64,000 bases of DNA from Perspicuibacillus lycopersici (GCF_025660475.1 NZ_JAOUSF010000003.1:310001-374000), one strand, 5' to 3'; numbered from the stretch's first letter, positions 9,257 to 20,191 are shown. A program made the numbers and translations. The notes: a model not told the origin generated them from the sequence alone.

Positions 9257-10540
9257 TCAGCTTGCCTCACCAAGTGTATCTTCGTAAATATTTAGATTTG
9301 CTTCATTTAACATCCATTCAATATGAACTCCGTAACCACTTGTCGGATCATTTACAAAAACATGTGTAACAGCTCCTATAAGCTTTCCATCTTGAATGAT
9401 TGGGCTTCCACTCATTCCTTGAACAATACCACCTGTTTTCTCTAAAAGTCGTTTATCCGTTATTTTGATAACCATTCCTTTTGTTGCAGGGAATTTTTGT
9501 GGAATGGAATTAACAATCTCGATATCAAATAATTCTACTTTATCCTCATCAACTACTGTTAATATTTGTGCAGGTCCTTTTTTCACTTCATGGGAAAGTG
9601 CAATTGGAATTGCTTTATCATATACACCATTTTCTAATTCCTTATTCAGCTTCCCAAAAATTCCAAACTGATTATTCTTTTGTATACTACCTGCGACATC
9701 CTTTTCTGGTAAAAATCTTGCTAATTTTTCCCCTGGTACACCATTACTTCCTTTTTGAATAGAAGTTACGGTAGATGGAACAATATAACCGTCTTTTACA
9801 ACAATCGGCATTTTTGTATCCATGTCAGAGATAACATGCCCTAATGCCCCATATTTTTTTGATTTTGGTTCATAGAAGGTAAGTGTCCCGATTCCAGCTG
9901 CAGAATCACGGATAAATAAACCGAGCTTAAACTTTTGTTCTTTAGCATCTTGTTTTGGACTAAGTTTCGTATGAAATTCTTTGTCATTTCGCTGAATAAC
10001 GATATCAAGTGGTTCTCCACTTTTTCCAGATTCCTGTACAAATGGCCCAACGTCACCCATTGATTCAATCGTTTTTCCGTTAATTTTTGTAATTAAATCG
10101 CCTATTTTAATACCTGCTTCTTCTCCTGGGGATACTTTTCCTGATTCCGTTTCAACGAGATGGTGTCCAACTACCAATACTCCCTTTGAGTTAATTTTGA
10201 CACCAATTGATTGTCCACCAGGAATGACCTTGAAATCTTTAAGAATGTTTACATCGACTTTCTTCACTGGAATCCCAGCGATTTGAAGAATTACTTCACT
10301 TTTTCCTTGATTCTCGGCATTTAATGTAAGTCGGTCATCATTATAGTCAATATCCAAATCATCGTTCGTTTGAGATGCTTGGACAGGTACAGAAGTTGCT
10401 ATTATTTGTTTTTGTCCTTCAAAAATCGTTAACTCCTTCGGCAATTGAATAATGCTTCCTAGAGGGGAAAAAAAGCCGATAAATATGAAAGAAACAAGGA
10501 GAATACATCCAAATATTTTTCTAATATTGTCGAACTTCAA
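9257..10540 (-). CDS. spoIVB: SpoIVB serine peptidase (sigma-K checkpoint)
   Basis: It is secreted from the forespore into the intermembrane space, where it cleaves SpoIVFA and so triggers pro-sigma-K processing. The 427-aa protein has one N-terminal membrane segment ([17 protein letters not shown]), a PDZ domain (about 110-200, with '[19 protein letters not shown]'), and the S55 peptidase domain with a catalytic-type His in GALGHVISD and Ser about 379 in GMSGSPI. TTG was chosen as start because AGGAG lies 8 nt upstream and the length matches B. subtilis (426 aa); a longer upstream reading has no site. The neighbours recN and spo0A are the usual ones. Confidence 0.95.
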   Translation of the reverse strand: MKFDNIRKIFGCILLVSFIFIGFFSPLGSIIQLPKELTIFEGQKQIIATSVPVQASQTNDDLDIDYNDDRLTLNAENQGKSEVILQIAGIPVKKVDVNILKDFKVIPGGQSIGVKINSKGVLVVGHHLVETESGKVSPGEEAGIKIGDLITKINGKTIESMGDVGPFVQESGKSGEPLDIVIQRNDKEFHTKLSPKQDAKEQKFKLGLFIRDSAAGIGTLTFYEPKSKKYGALGHVISDMDTKMPIVVKDGYIVPSTVTSIQKGSNGVPGEKLARFLPEKDVAGSIQKNNQFGIFGKLNKELENGVYDKAIPIALSHEVKKGPAQILTVVDEDKVELFDIEIVNSIPQKFPATKGMVIKITDKRLLEKTGGIVQGMSGSPIIQDGKLIGAVTHVFVNDPTSGYGVHIEWMLNEANLNIYEDTLGEAS

Positions 10541-10590
10541 TCCATTCACTCTCCTCGCTCCTAATCCACACACACAACATCACTTACACT

Positions 10591-10597
10591 TATAATG
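10591..10597 (-). promoter_or_regulatory. Possible forespore (sigma-F/G) -10 element for spoIVB
   Basis: CATTATA on the minus strand fits the sigma-F/G -10 consensus and lies about 50 nt before the TTG start. The matching -35 element is poor, so this is only a candidate. Forespore expression of spoIVB is known from B. subtilis. Confidence 0.3.
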
Positions 10598-10683
10598 TTG
10601 CCTAGGATTGAAACATTTATAATGCATTTCTTGAAAAAAATACTGTACAAGTTGGGTAAGTTTGGTATCGTAAAAAAAATCAT

Positions 10684-10714
10684 AAAAAAATCGCGAAAAT
10701 ATTTATCTTTCGCG
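10684..10714 (-). terminator. Intrinsic terminator after recN
   Basis: On the minus strand, TCGCGAAA pairs with TTTCGCGA across an 8-nt loop and is followed by TTTTTTT. It starts 1 nt after the recN stop codon. Confidence 0.88.
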
Positions 10715-10715
10715 A

Positions 10716-12416
10716 CTATACTTTTACTACTTCTTCTTTAAATTGATTAGCTAATTTTAGCATTTCTCGTGAATGCTCTTGTGTTGCAGTCGTTATTTGT
10801 GCTCCAGAAATCATTCTCGCAATTTCATTTATCCGTTCATCTTCATTTAAAACGCGAATAGCTGTTTTCGTTCGATTACCGATAATTTCCTTCGAGATAA
10901 AATAATGATAGTCACTCATAGCAGCGACCTGTGGTAAATGCGAAATGGATAAGACTTGCGAACCAATCGAAATTTGATAAATTTTCTCCCCGATCGCTTG
11001 TGCAACTCGCCCACTAACACCTGTATCCACCTCATCAAAAATAATGGAGGTAATTCCTTGATGCTTAGAAAAAATCGTTTTTAACGCAAGCATAATTCTA
11101 GAGAGCTCACCACCTGATGCTATTTTTGCTAACGGTTTTACTGGCTCACCAGGATTGGTGCTTATGTAAAACTCAATCGTATCCATACCATCCATCTTAA
11201 ATAGTGGCTGATCATTTTTGTGGAAACGAACCTCGAATACGGTTTTATCCATATAAAGCCCTTTTAATTCCTTGTGAATCGCATCGGTTAATTTTTTTGC
11301 TGTCTTTTTGCGGATAGCTGTTACGTTTTCCCCTTCGAGGATTAAATCTTTTTCAATCGAGAATAGTTTCGTCGTTAATTGATTAATATGATTTTCCCGA
11401 TTGGTAATCATTTCAATCTCTTCGTCAATTTTTGCACAATATTCAAGAATTTCCTCGATTGTCTTCCCATATTTTCGTTTCAATTGATTAATTTCATTTA
11501 AACGATCCTCTACATAGTTTATTCTTTCTGGATCATACTCTAAATTTTCGATTTTATCCCGTAATGTGTGCATGACATCTTCCAATTGATAAAAACTATT
11601 GGATACAATTTCATACATTTCCTTGTATTCTTCATCCATTGTGATTGTTTCTTCTAAATTAGCTAGGGCTAATCCAACCCAATCAATACCTCGCTGTTCT
11701 CCCTGCAGTGCTGCATAGCTAGTATTTAACGCCTGATATAAGCGTTCAAAGTTCATATATTTTTTCTTTTCATTTATTAGTTCTTCATCTTCCCCAATTT
11801 GTAAATTTGCATCGGTAATTTCCTTTAATTGAAATTGCAAAAGATCGAGCCGTTGTACCATCGTTTGTTCATTTACACTTAGTGAATGTAAATCTTTTTT
11901 TACCTTTTCGTATTCTCGGTAAATGTATTGGTATTCAAGTAATGCCTTTTGGATAGATTCGCTACCAAATTCATCTAATAGCTGTAGATGGCTGCGTTCA
12001 TCCATTAACTCCTGATGCTCATGCTGTCCATGAATATCAATTAACGATCTTCCAATTTCACGCAAGGTGGAAATCGTCACTAATTTTCCGTTCACTCGGC
12101 ATACGCTTTTTCCAGAAACCGTTATATCTCTTCTTAATACAACCATTCCTTCTTCGATATCAATTCCAAATTGCAGCAAGCGTCGATTACATGGGTGATT
12201 ATCATCGATTAAAAACAAACCTTCAATCTCTGCTTTTTCAGTTCCATGGCGGACAAAATCGGCTGAGCCTCTGCCTCCCGCTAATAAATGGATGGCATCA
12301 ATAATAATGGACTTCCCTGCTCCTGTTTCACCTGTTAAAACAGTAAAACCTTTTTGAAAGGAAACCGATATAGATTCGATAATGGCAAAATTCTTTATAG
12401 AAAGTTCTGCTAACAT
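10716..12416 (-). CDS. recN: DNA repair protein RecN
   Basis: An SMC-like ATPase recruited early to DNA double-strand breaks to support recombination. The 566-aa protein has the N-terminal Walker A motif GETGAGKS (about residues 30-37), long charged coiled-coil segments in the middle, and the C-terminal ABC signature 'LAKIASGGELSRIMLALK' followed by Walker B 'SIIFDEVDTGVSGRVAQAIG'. The ATG follows AAAGGAGGGG. It starts 19 nt after argR and is probably co-transcribed with it, as in B. subtilis. Confidence 0.96.
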   Translation of the reverse strand: MLAELSIKNFAIIESISVSFQKGFTVLTGETGAGKSIIIDAIHLLAGGRGSADFVRHGTEKAEIEGLFLIDDNHPCNRRLLQFGIDIEEGMVVLRRDITVSGKSVCRVNGKLVTISTLREIGRSLIDIHGQHEHQELMDERSHLQLLDEFGSESIQKALLEYQYIYREYEKVKKDLHSLSVNEQTMVQRLDLLQFQLKEITDANLQIGEDEELINEKKKYMNFERLYQALNTSYAALQGEQRGIDWVGLALANLEETITMDEEYKEMYEIVSNSFYQLEDVMHTLRDKIENLEYDPERINYVEDRLNEINQLKRKYGKTIEEILEYCAKIDEEIEMITNRENHINQLTTKLFSIEKDLILEGENVTAIRKKTAKKLTDAIHKELKGLYMDKTVFEVRFHKNDQPLFKMDGMDTIEFYISTNPGEPVKPLAKIASGGELSRIMLALKTIFSKHQGITSIIFDEVDTGVSGRVAQAIGEKIYQISIGSQVLSISHLPQVAAMSDYHYFISKEIIGNRTKTAIRVLNEDERINEIARMISGAQITTATQEHSREMLKLANQFKEEVVKV

Positions 12417-12435
12417 ACCATTCCCCTCCTTTAGA

Positions 12436-12888
12436 TCACGTTAACATATCTATCAAACGGGTCGTTAAAGCTTTCGCATCATTTGGTGTTCGCGTAATTA
12501 TTAAACATGTATCATCCCCACAGATTGTTCCTAATATTTCATCCCAATCTAAGGAATCTATTAATGCACCGACCGGATGTGCATTACCAGGAATTGTTTT
12601 TAGCACAATAAGATGATCTGCATAATCAATTTTAACGAAAGCATCCACTAATGTTTTTTGTAATTTTTCTAGTGGATTAAATCTCGTATCCGCAGGTAAA
12701 CTATACTTATAATTACCATTATTAGAAGGCACCTTCACTAAATGAAGTTCCTTTATATCTCGTGATACAGTTGCTTGTGTAACGTTAAATCCTGCATTCT
12801 TCAACCGATCAACAAGTTCGTCCTGTGTTTCAATATCGTTATTTGCAATGATTTCACGTATTTTAATTAGGCGTTTTACTTTACTCAT
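12436..12888 (-). CDS. argR: Arginine repressor ArgR/AhrC
   Basis: An arginine-responsive hexameric repressor/activator of arginine biosynthesis and catabolism. The 150-aa protein is the usual length: an N-terminal winged helix ('[20 protein letters not shown]', '[20 protein letters not shown]') and a C-terminal oligomerisation and arginine-binding domain with GTICGDDT. The second ATG was chosen because GAGGGG lies 6 nt before it, whereas the upstream in-frame codon at 12894 overlaps that site. It sits between tlyA and recN, the standard arrangement. Confidence 0.95.
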   Translation of the reverse strand: MSKVKRLIKIREIIANNDIETQDELVDRLKNAGFNVTQATVSRDIKELHLVKVPSNNGNYKYSLPADTRFNPLEKLQKTLVDAFVKIDYADHLIVLKTIPGNAHPVGALIDSLDWDEILGTICGDDTCLIITRTPNDAKALTTRLIDMLT

Positions 12889-13021
12889 GAGCATCCCCTC
12901 AATATTTTCTTGTAAAATTAGTCAAGTATCTATATCTTATTTATTCTCTGGCTTTCGACAAAAATCCTTTAATTTTTCATATACCCTTATTTTACAAGAA
13001 AAATAAGAAATAGGAAATTTA

Positions 13022-13064
13022 TTTCATAAAGAAAGAGAGGAAGCATATTAGCTTATTCCTCTCT
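13022..13064 (-). terminator. Probable terminator overlapping the end of tlyA
   Basis: On the minus strand, AGAGAGGAA pairs with TTCCTCTCT around a 13-nt loop and is followed by TTCTTTATG. The stem overlaps the tlyA stop codon. The T run is weak. Confidence 0.6.
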
Positions 13065-13892
13065 TTTCCCAGCCTTTAACTGGTTATGTGCTTCTGCTAC
13101 GACATTGTCAACTGATACTGTTAAATTGTTATCTCCTTTTTCCTTTTCACTACTCCATTTCAAGTGGAGCAAGAATTCGATATTTCCATCCCCACCAGTA
13201 ATTGGCGAATAGGTAAGGTGGTCAACATCATATCCTTCTTGTAAGGAAAAATGAACGATATCGTTAATAACTTGAAAATGAACTTTTGGATCTCTCACAA
13301 TTCCTTTTTTCCCAACAAGCTCTTTCCCTGCTTCAAATTGTGGTTTAATTAAAGCAATGACATCGCCATTATTCACCAATAATTTTTTCAATGTTGGTAA
13401 TATTAGTCTTAATGAGATAAAGGCTACGTCGATAACTGCAAACTCTGGTAATTCACGTGAAAGATCTTCTGGCTTTAAGTAACGGAAATTCGTTCTTTCC
13501 ATTACGACTACACGATCATCATTACGAAGCTTCCATGCCAATTGATTATAGCCTACATCTACTGCATAAGAATATTTTGCTCCATTTTGTAGTGCGCAAT
13601 CGGTAAATCCACCGGTGGAGGATCCAATATCAATAAGGACTTTATCTTGAACAGATAAATTAAAGGCTTTCAAAGCCTTCTCCAGCTTATACCCGCCACG
13701 TGAAACATATGGCATTTGCTTTCCTTTTATTGTTAATGGAATGGAAGCAGCCACTTTATCTCCTGGCTTGTCTAATCTTTCCTCATTCGAGTAAACAATA
13801 CCTGCCATGATTGCTCGTTTTGCCTTTTCACGAGTTTCTGCTAAACCACGTTCTACTAATAATATATCAAGTCTTACTTTAGGTTCCTTCAT
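13053..13892 (-). CDS. tlyA: TlyA-family rRNA 2'-O-methyltransferase (YqxC)
   Basis: A putative S-adenosylmethionine-dependent ribose methyltransferase acting on rRNA. The 279-aa protein has an N-terminal S4 RNA-binding domain (about 6-65, RLDILLVERGLAETREKAKR) and an FtsJ/RrmJ-type methyltransferase domain starting 'DKVLIDIGSSTGGFTDCALQ', with Lys in IKPQFEAGK. TlyA proteins have also been reported as haemolysins; the enzymatic role is better supported. It lies 3 nt after dxs and upstream of argR, matching B. subtilis yqxC. The ribosome site (AAAAAGGG) is moderate. Confidence 0.9.
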   Translation of the reverse strand: MKEPKVRLDILLVERGLAETREKAKRAIMAGIVYSNEERLDKPGDKVAASIPLTIKGKQMPYVSRGGYKLEKALKAFNLSVQDKVLIDIGSSTGGFTDCALQNGAKYSYAVDVGYNQLAWKLRNDDRVVVMERTNFRYLKPEDLSRELPEFAVIDVAFISLRLILPTLKKLLVNNGDVIALIKPQFEAGKELVGKKGIVRDPKVHFQVINDIVHFSLQEGYDVDHLTYSPITGGDGNIEFLLHLKWSSEKEKGDNNLTVSVDNVVAEAHNQLKAGKREE

Positions 13893-13895
13893 TTT

Positions 13896-15788
13896 TTATG
13901 CCCTTTTTACTATTTTTTTTGTCATATTGCCAATCTTTTGAACAATATTTTCCGTTGTTAATCCAATTTCATGTAATAATTCGGAAACACTTCCATGTTC
14001 GATAAATTTATCTGGTATTCCCATACGCTCGATGGATGAATTAGAATAGCGGTGATCGCTTGCAAATTCAATTACAGAGCTACCAAAGCCACCTTGTAAA
14101 ACAGCCTCTTCGATTGTTAAGATTGGAATATTTTCGTCTAATATCTTGGATAGTAATTGCTCATCTAATGGTTTTATAAAGCGAGCATTTACGACTCTCA
14201 CCTGTACACCGTATTTCTCTAATATTCTTGACGCTTCCATGGCCATTGGTATCGTTGTGCCAAAGGTTAAAATCACTGCATCTCTACCTTCTTTCAGCAC
14301 CTCCCACGTACCAATTGGGATCGTTTTTAATTTTTCATCCATAGGGACACCTAATCCATTTCCTCTTGGAAAGCGCATCGCAATTGGGCCATCATCATAT
14401 TTCATTGCCGTATATACCATATGTTGTCCTTCATTTTCATCTTTCGGCATCATCAGCACCATGTTTGGTAAATGACGTAAAAAAGCAATATCAAAAACAC
14501 CTTGATGGGTTTCACCATCTGCTCCAACAAGACCTGCTCGATCTATTCCGATAAATACATTTAATTTTTGCCGGCAAATATCATGAACAATTTGATCGTA
14601 TGCTCTTTGAAGGAAGGTGGAATAGATAGTTAAGTATGGTTTCATATGTCCTACTGCAAGTCCTGCTGCCATTGTCGTTGCATGCTGTTCAGCAATCCCA
14701 ACATCATATATTCGATCTGGAAATTCCTCCTGATAGCCTTCTAGCTTAGAGCCTACTGTCATTGCTGGTGTAATTGCAACGATTCGATCATCCTCACGTG
14801 CAATTCTTCTCACCGTCTCACTTACAACTTTACTCCATGCAGGTGGACTATTCACCGGTTTTACAAAATCGCCTGTTTCAATTTTATACGGACCTGGTCC
14901 ATGCCATGTGCCAATTGTATCTGTTTCGGCAGGATAATAGCCTTTGCCTTTTTTAGTTACTACATGAAGCAACACAGGGCCTTCGGTTTTTTTCGCATAT
15001 TTGAGGTTCTCAAATAAATCGTCAAAATTATGTCCATCAATTGGACCTAAGTAGGTAAACCCTAATTCCTCAAAAAACACACCTGAAACTAATAAATATT
15101 TTAGACTATCCTTTAACCGTTCTGCTGTAGAAGCTACTTTCCCACCAACTGCTGGAATCTTCTTCAAAAAGGATTCTAATTCATCCTTCACCCAATTATA
15201 TTTTCCAGCGGTACGTAATCTTCCTAGTACATTGTGAAGTGCACCAACATTTGGAGCAATAGACATTTCATTATCATTGAGAATCACAATCATATTTTTC
15301 TTTTCATGTCCAATATGATTAAGTGCCTCAAGAGCCATCCCACCAGTTAAAGCTCCATCACCAATAACTGGGACAATAAAATGGTTTTCTTTTTTTATAT
15401 CCCGCGCAATTGCCATTCCCATTGCAGCAGATAAACTTGTGGAACTATGACCTGTTTCCCATACATCGTGATCACTCTCACTTCGTTTCGGAAATCCGCA
15501 TAGCCCTTTATACTGTCGTAACGTACCAAAATCTTTTGCCCGTCCGGTTAAAATTTTATGTACGTACGATTGATGTCCTACATCCCATAAAATTTTATCA
15601 TTCGGACTATCAAACATTTTATGAAGTGCAATCGTTAATTCAACAACCCCGAGATTCGGACCAATATGACCGCCAGTAATGGATAATTTTTTTATCAAAA
15701 ATTGGCGGATATCATTACTAAGCTCTTGTAGCTGTTCCATTGTTAATTCACGAATAAAAGAGGGGTCTTTAATGGATAACAGATCCAT
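13896..15788 (-). CDS. dxs: 1-deoxy-D-xylulose-5-phosphate synthase
   Basis: First enzyme of the MEP isoprenoid pathway: it condenses pyruvate and glyceraldehyde-3-phosphate using thiamine diphosphate. The 630-aa protein has the TPP motif [15 protein letters not shown], the '[11 protein letters not shown]' segment, and the transketolase-like '[18 protein letters not shown]' with its pathway-specific sequence. ispA, 244 nt upstream, uses products of the same pathway. The ribosome site ahead of the ATG is weak (GTGAGTGATCC). A dispersed repeat copy lies in the gap before ispA. Confidence 0.96.
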   Translation of the reverse strand: MDLLSIKDPSFIRELTMEQLQELSNDIRQFLIKKLSITGGHIGPNLGVVELTIALHKMFDSPNDKILWDVGHQSYVHKILTGRAKDFGTLRQYKGLCGFPKRSESDHDVWETGHSSTSLSAAMGMAIARDIKKENHFIVPVIGDGALTGGMALEALNHIGHEKKNMIVILNDNEMSIAPNVGALHNVLGRLRTAGKYNWVKDELESFLKKIPAVGGKVASTAERLKDSLKYLLVSGVFFEELGFTYLGPIDGHNFDDLFENLKYAKKTEGPVLLHVVTKKGKGYYPAETDTIGTWHGPGPYKIETGDFVKPVNSPPAWSKVVSETVRRIAREDDRIVAITPAMTVGSKLEGYQEEFPDRIYDVGIAEQHATTMAAGLAVGHMKPYLTIYSTFLQRAYDQIVHDICRQKLNVFIGIDRAGLVGADGETHQGVFDIAFLRHLPNMVLMMPKDENEGQHMVYTAMKYDDGPIAMRFPRGNGLGVPMDEKLKTIPIGTWEVLKEGRDAVILTFGTTIPMAMEASRILEKYGVQVRVVNARFIKPLDEQLLSKILDENIPILTIEEAVLQGGFGSSVIEFASDHRYSNSSIERMGIPDKFIEHGSVSELLHEIGLTTENIVQKIGNMTKKIVKRA

Positions 15789-15896
15789 AACGGATCACTC
15801 ACTTTCGTATCGATTTCCCGGTATTTTCTTACCAAGCGATTTTCCTATTTTTATTGTTTTTATGATTAATTACGGTAATAAACTGCTTATGTAAAT

Positions 15897-15937
15897 GAAT
15901 ACATAATAGAATCTTACAAAATAGTGGACGTGTATTC
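15897..15937 (-). repeat. Copy 2 of the dispersed ~40-nt repeat
   Basis: On the minus strand it runs from GAATACAC through TCCACTATTTTGTAAGA to ATGTATTC. The outer 7-8 bases are inverted repeats of each other. It matches the copies at 605-651 and 54887-54924 in both ends and interior, and lies in the 244-nt gap between ispA and dxs. Confidence 0.55.
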
Positions 15938-16032
15938 AATTAGTGGCAACAAATTTACCCACCTTTATCAAACTGATTGTCCTTTCCTTTATCATATCAA
16001 ATAAATAGTGATCCCGTACAATTTCTAACTCT

Positions 16033-16917
16033 TTAATGGTCTCTTTTGCCAATTAAATCCGTGATTTTTTCTAATTGCTCTGTTTCCAGTGGCAGTTTAC
16101 GCAGAATACTTTTTGCCAAATGGATATGTTCCTGTAATTTTTTCTTCGCCCCTGCTAGCGTTAATAAGCTAGGATATGTACTTTTATTATGATTGTTATC
16201 ACTTTGCGTTTTCCCTAGCTTTGCACTTGTACCTTCGATGTCTAAAATGTCATCCTGGATTTGAAAGGCAAGACCAATATGATTTGCAAATGTTTCTAAA
16301 CGTTCTAATGTATATGTATCTGCTCCGGAAAGAATTGCTCCTGCTTTGACACAAAAGGTAAGCAATTTCCCCGTTTTATGTGTATGAATATATTCTAGCT
16401 CTGTTAATGTTAATGTTTGATTTTCGCCCTCCATATCAGCAGCTTGTCCGCCAACCATCCCTTCAGGTCCGGCTGCTTTCGCTAACTCATAAATGATGGA
16501 TAATTTTTGCGTTTCTGATATGTTTAACTCGTTTAATTCTGAAAGCAGTTGAAAACTATAGGTCAATAACCCATCACCCGCTAAAATGGCAATCGCCTCG
16601 CCGAACACTTTATGATTAGTCGGTTTTCCTCTTCGAAGGTCATCATCATCCATACTAGGTAAATCATCATGTATTAATGAATAGGTATGTATCATTTCTA
16701 CCGCACAGGCAACAGGTAAGCCGATTTTTATATCCTTACGAAACGCTGCCAATGTAGCAAATATAAGTAGTGGCCGGATTCTTTTTCCGCCTGCTTGGAG
16801 TGAATAATCCATTGATTTTTTTAGCGTCTCTGGCATTTCGAGTCTTTCGATATATTTTGATAATTCCTTATTAACGTGTGAAATACTTTCGCTCATGGAA
16901 CTTGATAAATGCTGCAA
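16033..16917 (-). CDS. ispA: Farnesyl diphosphate synthase (geranyltranstransferase)
   Basis: It adds isopentenyl diphosphate units to make farnesyl diphosphate for undecaprenol, heme O and quinone chains. The 294-aa trans-prenyltransferase has both aspartate-rich motifs: LIHDDLPSMDDDDLRRG (first) and FQIQDDILDIEG (second), with GGKRIRP upstream. The start is TTG with GAGGAGG 7 nt before it. xseB ends 2 nt upstream, giving a tight xseA-xseB-ispA cluster. Confidence 0.95.
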   Translation of the reverse strand: MQHLSSSMSESISHVNKELSKYIERLEMPETLKKSMDYSLQAGGKRIRPLLIFATLAAFRKDIKIGLPVACAVEMIHTYSLIHDDLPSMDDDDLRRGKPTNHKVFGEAIAILAGDGLLTYSFQLLSELNELNISETQKLSIIYELAKAAGPEGMVGGQAADMEGENQTLTLTELEYIHTHKTGKLLTFCVKAGAILSGADTYTLERLETFANHIGLAFQIQDDILDIEGTSAKLGKTQSDNNHNKSTYPSLLTLAGAKKKLQEHIHLAKSILRKLPLETEQLEKITDLIGKRDH

Positions 16918-16919
16918 CC

Positions 16920-17153
16920 CTATTCCTCCTCGTTGATGACAAAGCTTTCCGTTTCCCCATTTTCTTTCAAAATTTCTGTTAATTGATCCTCGACATTTTT
17001 TAGTTTTTGATTACAAATTTTTGCTAATTCCATACCTTCTTTATATTTTTCAATTGCTGTTTCTAAAGGAACATTGCCTTCCTCTAAAATATCAACAATA
17101 CCTTCTAATTTTTCCATTGCCTCTTCAAATGTTAATGTCTCTTTATCAGCCAT
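16920..17153 (-). CDS. xseB: Exodeoxyribonuclease VII small subunit
   Basis: Small subunit that binds XseA to form exonuclease VII, which degrades single-stranded DNA. The 77-aa protein has the family core '[20 protein letters not shown]' and '[10 protein letters not shown]'-type helix followed by an acidic tail. The inner ATG (MADKETL) is preferred because GGGAGA lies 9 nt upstream; the other ATG at 17162 is almost on top of it. It overlaps the end of xseA by 8 nt, so translation is probably coupled. Confidence 0.93.
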   Translation of the reverse strand: MADKETLTFEEAMEKLEGIVDILEEGNVPLETAIEKYKEGMELAKICNQKLKNVEDQLTEILKENGETESFVINEEE

Positions 17154-18501
17154 TTTGGTCATTCTCCCTTCTTTCTAATACTTGCGCATGCAATTTTCCG
17201 TCAAATAATGAAATATTTACTTTATCTCCTACCGCTACATCCTTCACGCTTTTCAATAATTTTTCGTCATCCTGGTAAACGATACTATATCCACGGTTCA
17301 TGATTTTCAAAGGACTTAACGCCTCTAATGTTTGGATAATCCCGACAAATTGCTTTTGTTTATCCTTTAACAGATTTTCTAATAATCGATTTAATCGCTT
17401 TTCTTGGTTGGTATACATTGTTTTTGCTCGTTCAAAATGTGCCTGTGGATGATTTCTTTCTAGTCGTTTACTCAATAGCTGTAACTGCTGAGAATGATCT
17501 TTTATTAATTTTATCATTACTCGATTAGACCTTTCCATCGTCCGATCAAGATGCTCCATTTTTTGTTCAAACATTTTATGTGGATAGCGGAATGCATAGG
17601 ATTTCGTTAATCTCGATAACTTTTCATTCTCCATGTTCACTTTTTCTTTAATAACACGTAATAGCCGGATTTTACGATTTAGCACCCGTTCCATTAAATC
17701 CTCGATATGTGGAACAGCTAGTTCCGCAGCTCCAGTAGGTGTAGGTGCCCGCATATCTGCGACAAAATCAGCTACTGTAGTATCCGTCTCATGGCCAACA
17801 GCAGAAATTATTGGGATATTTGATTCAAATATTGCACGAGCAACGATTTCCTCATTGAATGCCCATAATTCCTCTATGGAACCTCCGCCTCTACCAACTA
17901 TTAATACATCTGCTTCATTTCTTTCATTGGCTGTTTGTATAGCTTTTACAACTGAAGGTCCGGCTTGATTTCCTTGTACAAGCGCAGGATAGACAATAAT
18001 TTTTGCAACCGGATATCTCCTTTTTATCGTTGTAATAATGTCTCGTATTGCTGCTCCGGTTGGTGAAGTTATAACACCAACCATCGTTGGAAATGGTGGC
18101 AGTTTCTTCTTATATTCTTTTTTAAATAAACCTTCTTTTTCTAATTTCTCTTTTAATTGCTCAAATGCTAAATAAAGCCCCCCAATTCCATCGGGTTGCA
18201 TTTCTTTTACATATATTTGATATTGGCCACTCGGTTCATAAACGGTGATTTCTCCCCGAAGTAACACATTCATTCCATTTTCCGGTTCAAAGCGCAATTT
18301 TTTTGCACTTGCTGCAAACATGACAGCAAGTATTCGTGCTTTTTCATCCTTTAATGTAAAATACATATGTCCGCTAGAATGTCTCTTAAAATTTGATATT
18401 TCCCCTTTTACATAAAAATCCTGTAAATATGGGTCATAATCAAATTTTCTTTTTATATACTTTGTAAGTGCTTGTACCGTTAAATAACGTTCTTCTGACA
18501 T
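17146..18501 (-). CDS. xseA: Exodeoxyribonuclease VII large subunit
   Basis: Catalytic subunit of exonuclease VII. The protein (about 451 aa) has an N-terminal OB-fold ('[20 protein letters not shown]'), the core domain with '[19 protein letters not shown]', '[17 protein letters not shown]' and '[20 protein letters not shown]', and a long C-terminal coiled-coil region. AAAGGAG 7 nt upstream supports the ATG at 18501 over the GTG at 18507. It lies downstream of folD, with a probable terminator between. Confidence 0.95.
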   Translation of the reverse strand: MSEERYLTVQALTKYIKRKFDYDPYLQDFYVKGEISNFKRHSSGHMYFTLKDEKARILAVMFAASAKKLRFEPENGMNVLLRGEITVYEPSGQYQIYVKEMQPDGIGGLYLAFEQLKEKLEKEGLFKKEYKKKLPPFPTMVGVITSPTGAAIRDIITTIKRRYPVAKIIVYPALVQGNQAGPSVVKAIQTANERNEADVLIVGRGGGSIEELWAFNEEIVARAIFESNIPIISAVGHETDTTVADFVADMRAPTPTGAAELAVPHIEDLMERVLNRKIRLLRVIKEKVNMENEKLSRLTKSYAFRYPHKMFEQKMEHLDRTMERSNRVMIKLIKDHSQQLQLLSKRLERNHPQAHFERAKTMYTNQEKRLNRLLENLLKDKQKQFVGIIQTLEALSPLKIMNRGYSIVYQDDEKLLKSVKDVAVGDKVNISLFDGKLHAQVLERRENDQNG

Positions 18502-18550
18502 AAACACACTCCTTTAAACCGTACACGATTGGCTGATACATTTAGTGTAC

Positions 18551-18590
18551 AAAAAATAAGATAAGCAGTCACCTATTATCGGTGCTGCTT
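18551..18590 (-). terminator. Probable terminator after folD
   Basis: On the minus strand, AAGCAGCACC pairs with GGTGACTGCTT (one bulge) and is followed by ATCTTATTTTTT. The bulge and interrupted T run make it weaker than the others. Confidence 0.55.
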
Positions 18591-18630
18591 CATTCTTAAC
18601 TATCAAAAGCTATGTATTTCTGTATTAAGA

Positions 18631-19497
18631 TTAAACAAGATCCATGACATTATGGATGTTTTTTGCAGCCTGCACCGTATTTGCTAATAGCATTGTAATG
18701 GTCATTGGTCCTACTCCACCTGGTACAGGTGTAATATATGCTACCTTTTCTATGACATCGTCTGTTAATACGTCCCCGCAAAGTTTTCCTGCATCATTAC
18801 GATTCATTCCAACATCAATAACGACTGCACCTTGTTTCACATCGTCTGCGGTAATTAAATTTGCGATACCGACAGCAGCAACCAATATGTCCGCTTGGCT
18901 TGTGTAGTATCGTAAATTTTCGGTTTTCGAATGACAATAAGTGACAGTCGCATCTGCTGCTAAAAGTAGCTGACCAATTGGCTTACCGACAATATTACTT
19001 CTACCGATTACAACCGCATGTTTCCCTTTCAAGGAAACATCAGCCTCTTTTAACAGTTCCATTATCCCAAGTGGTGTACACGGAACAAAGGACGGCTCGC
19101 CAGTCATCATTTTTCCAACATTGCTTGGATGAAATCCATCGACGTCTTTTTCAGGACTAATCGCTTCTAGTATGTTTTTCGCATCGATTTGTTTAGGTAA
19201 CGGAAGTTGTACGAGAATCCCATGAATAATCGGGTCATTATTCAATTCATGAATTTTTTCCAGTAAAAATTCCTCTGAAATGCTTTCATCATAATGTAAT
19301 AGTAGAGAGTGAATTCCTACCTCTTGACATGCCTTTTGTTTATTTCGCACATATGTTTGTGATGCGGAATTATTTCCTACTAAAACAACTGCAAGACCTG
19401 GAGTTATTCCATTATTTTTTAATTTTGTAACTTCCTCTTTTAAAGCTTGCTTTTTTTTGATTGAAACTTCTTTTCCACTGATTAATTTACCTGGCAT
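18631..19497 (-). CDS. folD: Bifunctional methylenetetrahydrofolate dehydrogenase/cyclohydrolase
   Basis: It interconverts 5,10-methylene-, methenyl- and 10-formyl-tetrahydrofolate, supplying one-carbon units. The 288-aa protein has the conserved 'YVRNKQKACQEVGI' (catalytic Lys), 'GILVQLPLPKQID', 'PEKDVDGFHPSNVG', 'PCTPLGIMELL', the NADP-binding 'VIGRSNIVGKP', and 'PVPGGVGPMTITMLL'. A GGGGTGGAG site precedes the ATG. nusB lies 29 nt upstream, probably in the same transcript. It connects to the glycine cleavage genes elsewhere in the window, which make methylene-THF. Confidence 0.96.
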   Translation of the reverse strand: MPGKLISGKEVSIKKKQALKEEVTKLKNNGITPGLAVVLVGNNSASQTYVRNKQKACQEVGIHSLLLHYDESISEEFLLEKIHELNNDPIIHGILVQLPLPKQIDAKNILEAISPEKDVDGFHPSNVGKMMTGEPSFVPCTPLGIMELLKEADVSLKGKHAVVIGRSNIVGKPIGQLLLAADATVTYCHSKTENLRYYTSQADILVAAVGIANLITADDVKQGAVVIDVGMNRNDAGKLCGDVLTDDVIEKVAYITPVPGGVGPMTITMLLANTVQAAKNIHNVMDLV

Positions 19498-19526
19498 GTC
19501 TCCACCCCTTTTGGAAATAATGCTAC

Positions 19527-19919
19527 TTATTTATCTAATGCTTTTTTCACCTTCGATAATACACCATTAATAAAACGACTGGAGTTCTCATCACCAAATT
19601 TTTTCGCGATTTCCAATGCTTCATTAATCGCCACACTAGTTGGTATTTCTTCCATGTATTTCATTTCATAGACAGAAATTCTTAAAATATTTCGATCTAC
19701 GTTTGCTAGCCGACTAATTGTCCAATTTTCTAGATGTTCGGAAATTAATTGGTCAATTTCTTCTAGATGATTAATGGTTCCATATATCACCTTTTCTAAA
19801 AACGGATCTTTTTCTTCATCCTCCAGTACATGCTCATATGCTTGCTCGGCATCAACTTTCCCTACATCTACTTGGAAAATTGCTTGTAATGCTTTTTCTC
19901 TAGCTGTCCTTCTATTCAT
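19527..19919 (-). CDS. nusB: Transcription antitermination factor NusB
   Basis: It binds boxA RNA with NusE (S10) in rRNA antitermination. The 130-aa all-helical protein has the family signature at the N-terminus (RRTAREKALQAIFQ) and 'RNILRISVYEM' and 'NEALEIAKKFGDENSSRFINGVL' toward the C-terminus. The ATG follows AAAGGAG. It sits between yqhY and folD as in B. subtilis; 272 nt of mostly AT-rich sequence, including the yqhY terminator, separates it from yqhY. Confidence 0.95.
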   Translation of the reverse strand: MNRRTAREKALQAIFQVDVGKVDAEQAYEHVLEDEEKDPFLEKVIYGTINHLEEIDQLISEHLENWTISRLANVDRNILRISVYEMKYMEEIPTSVAINEALEIAKKFGDENSSRFINGVLSKVKKALDK

Positions 19920-20140
19920 GAAAATACTCCTTTATTTCGTATTCATTATATGTAGTCCATTATTCTGTCCTATTTTCTAAACAAATGATAGCAAACTATC
20001 CTTTAAAAAGAAAGGGGCAGATTCAATTTGCAATTATTCGTGAATATTAATAGAATGCTTTCTTTAAAAGTAGTTTATCCGAAAATACGATGGGTGAACA
20101 CATATTCCATTTGTGAACTTTCATTTGTTAGCATAATAAC

Positions 20141-20174
20141 GAACAAAAAAAAGAAGCAGGGCGGATTCCCTGCT
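20141..20174 (-). terminator. Intrinsic terminator after yqhY
   Basis: On the minus strand, AGCAGGG pairs with CCCTGCT around a 6-nt loop and is followed by TCTTTTTTTT. It ends the accB-accC-yqhY unit. Confidence 0.85.
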
Positions 20175-20191
20175 AGCTTTCGAATAATCTC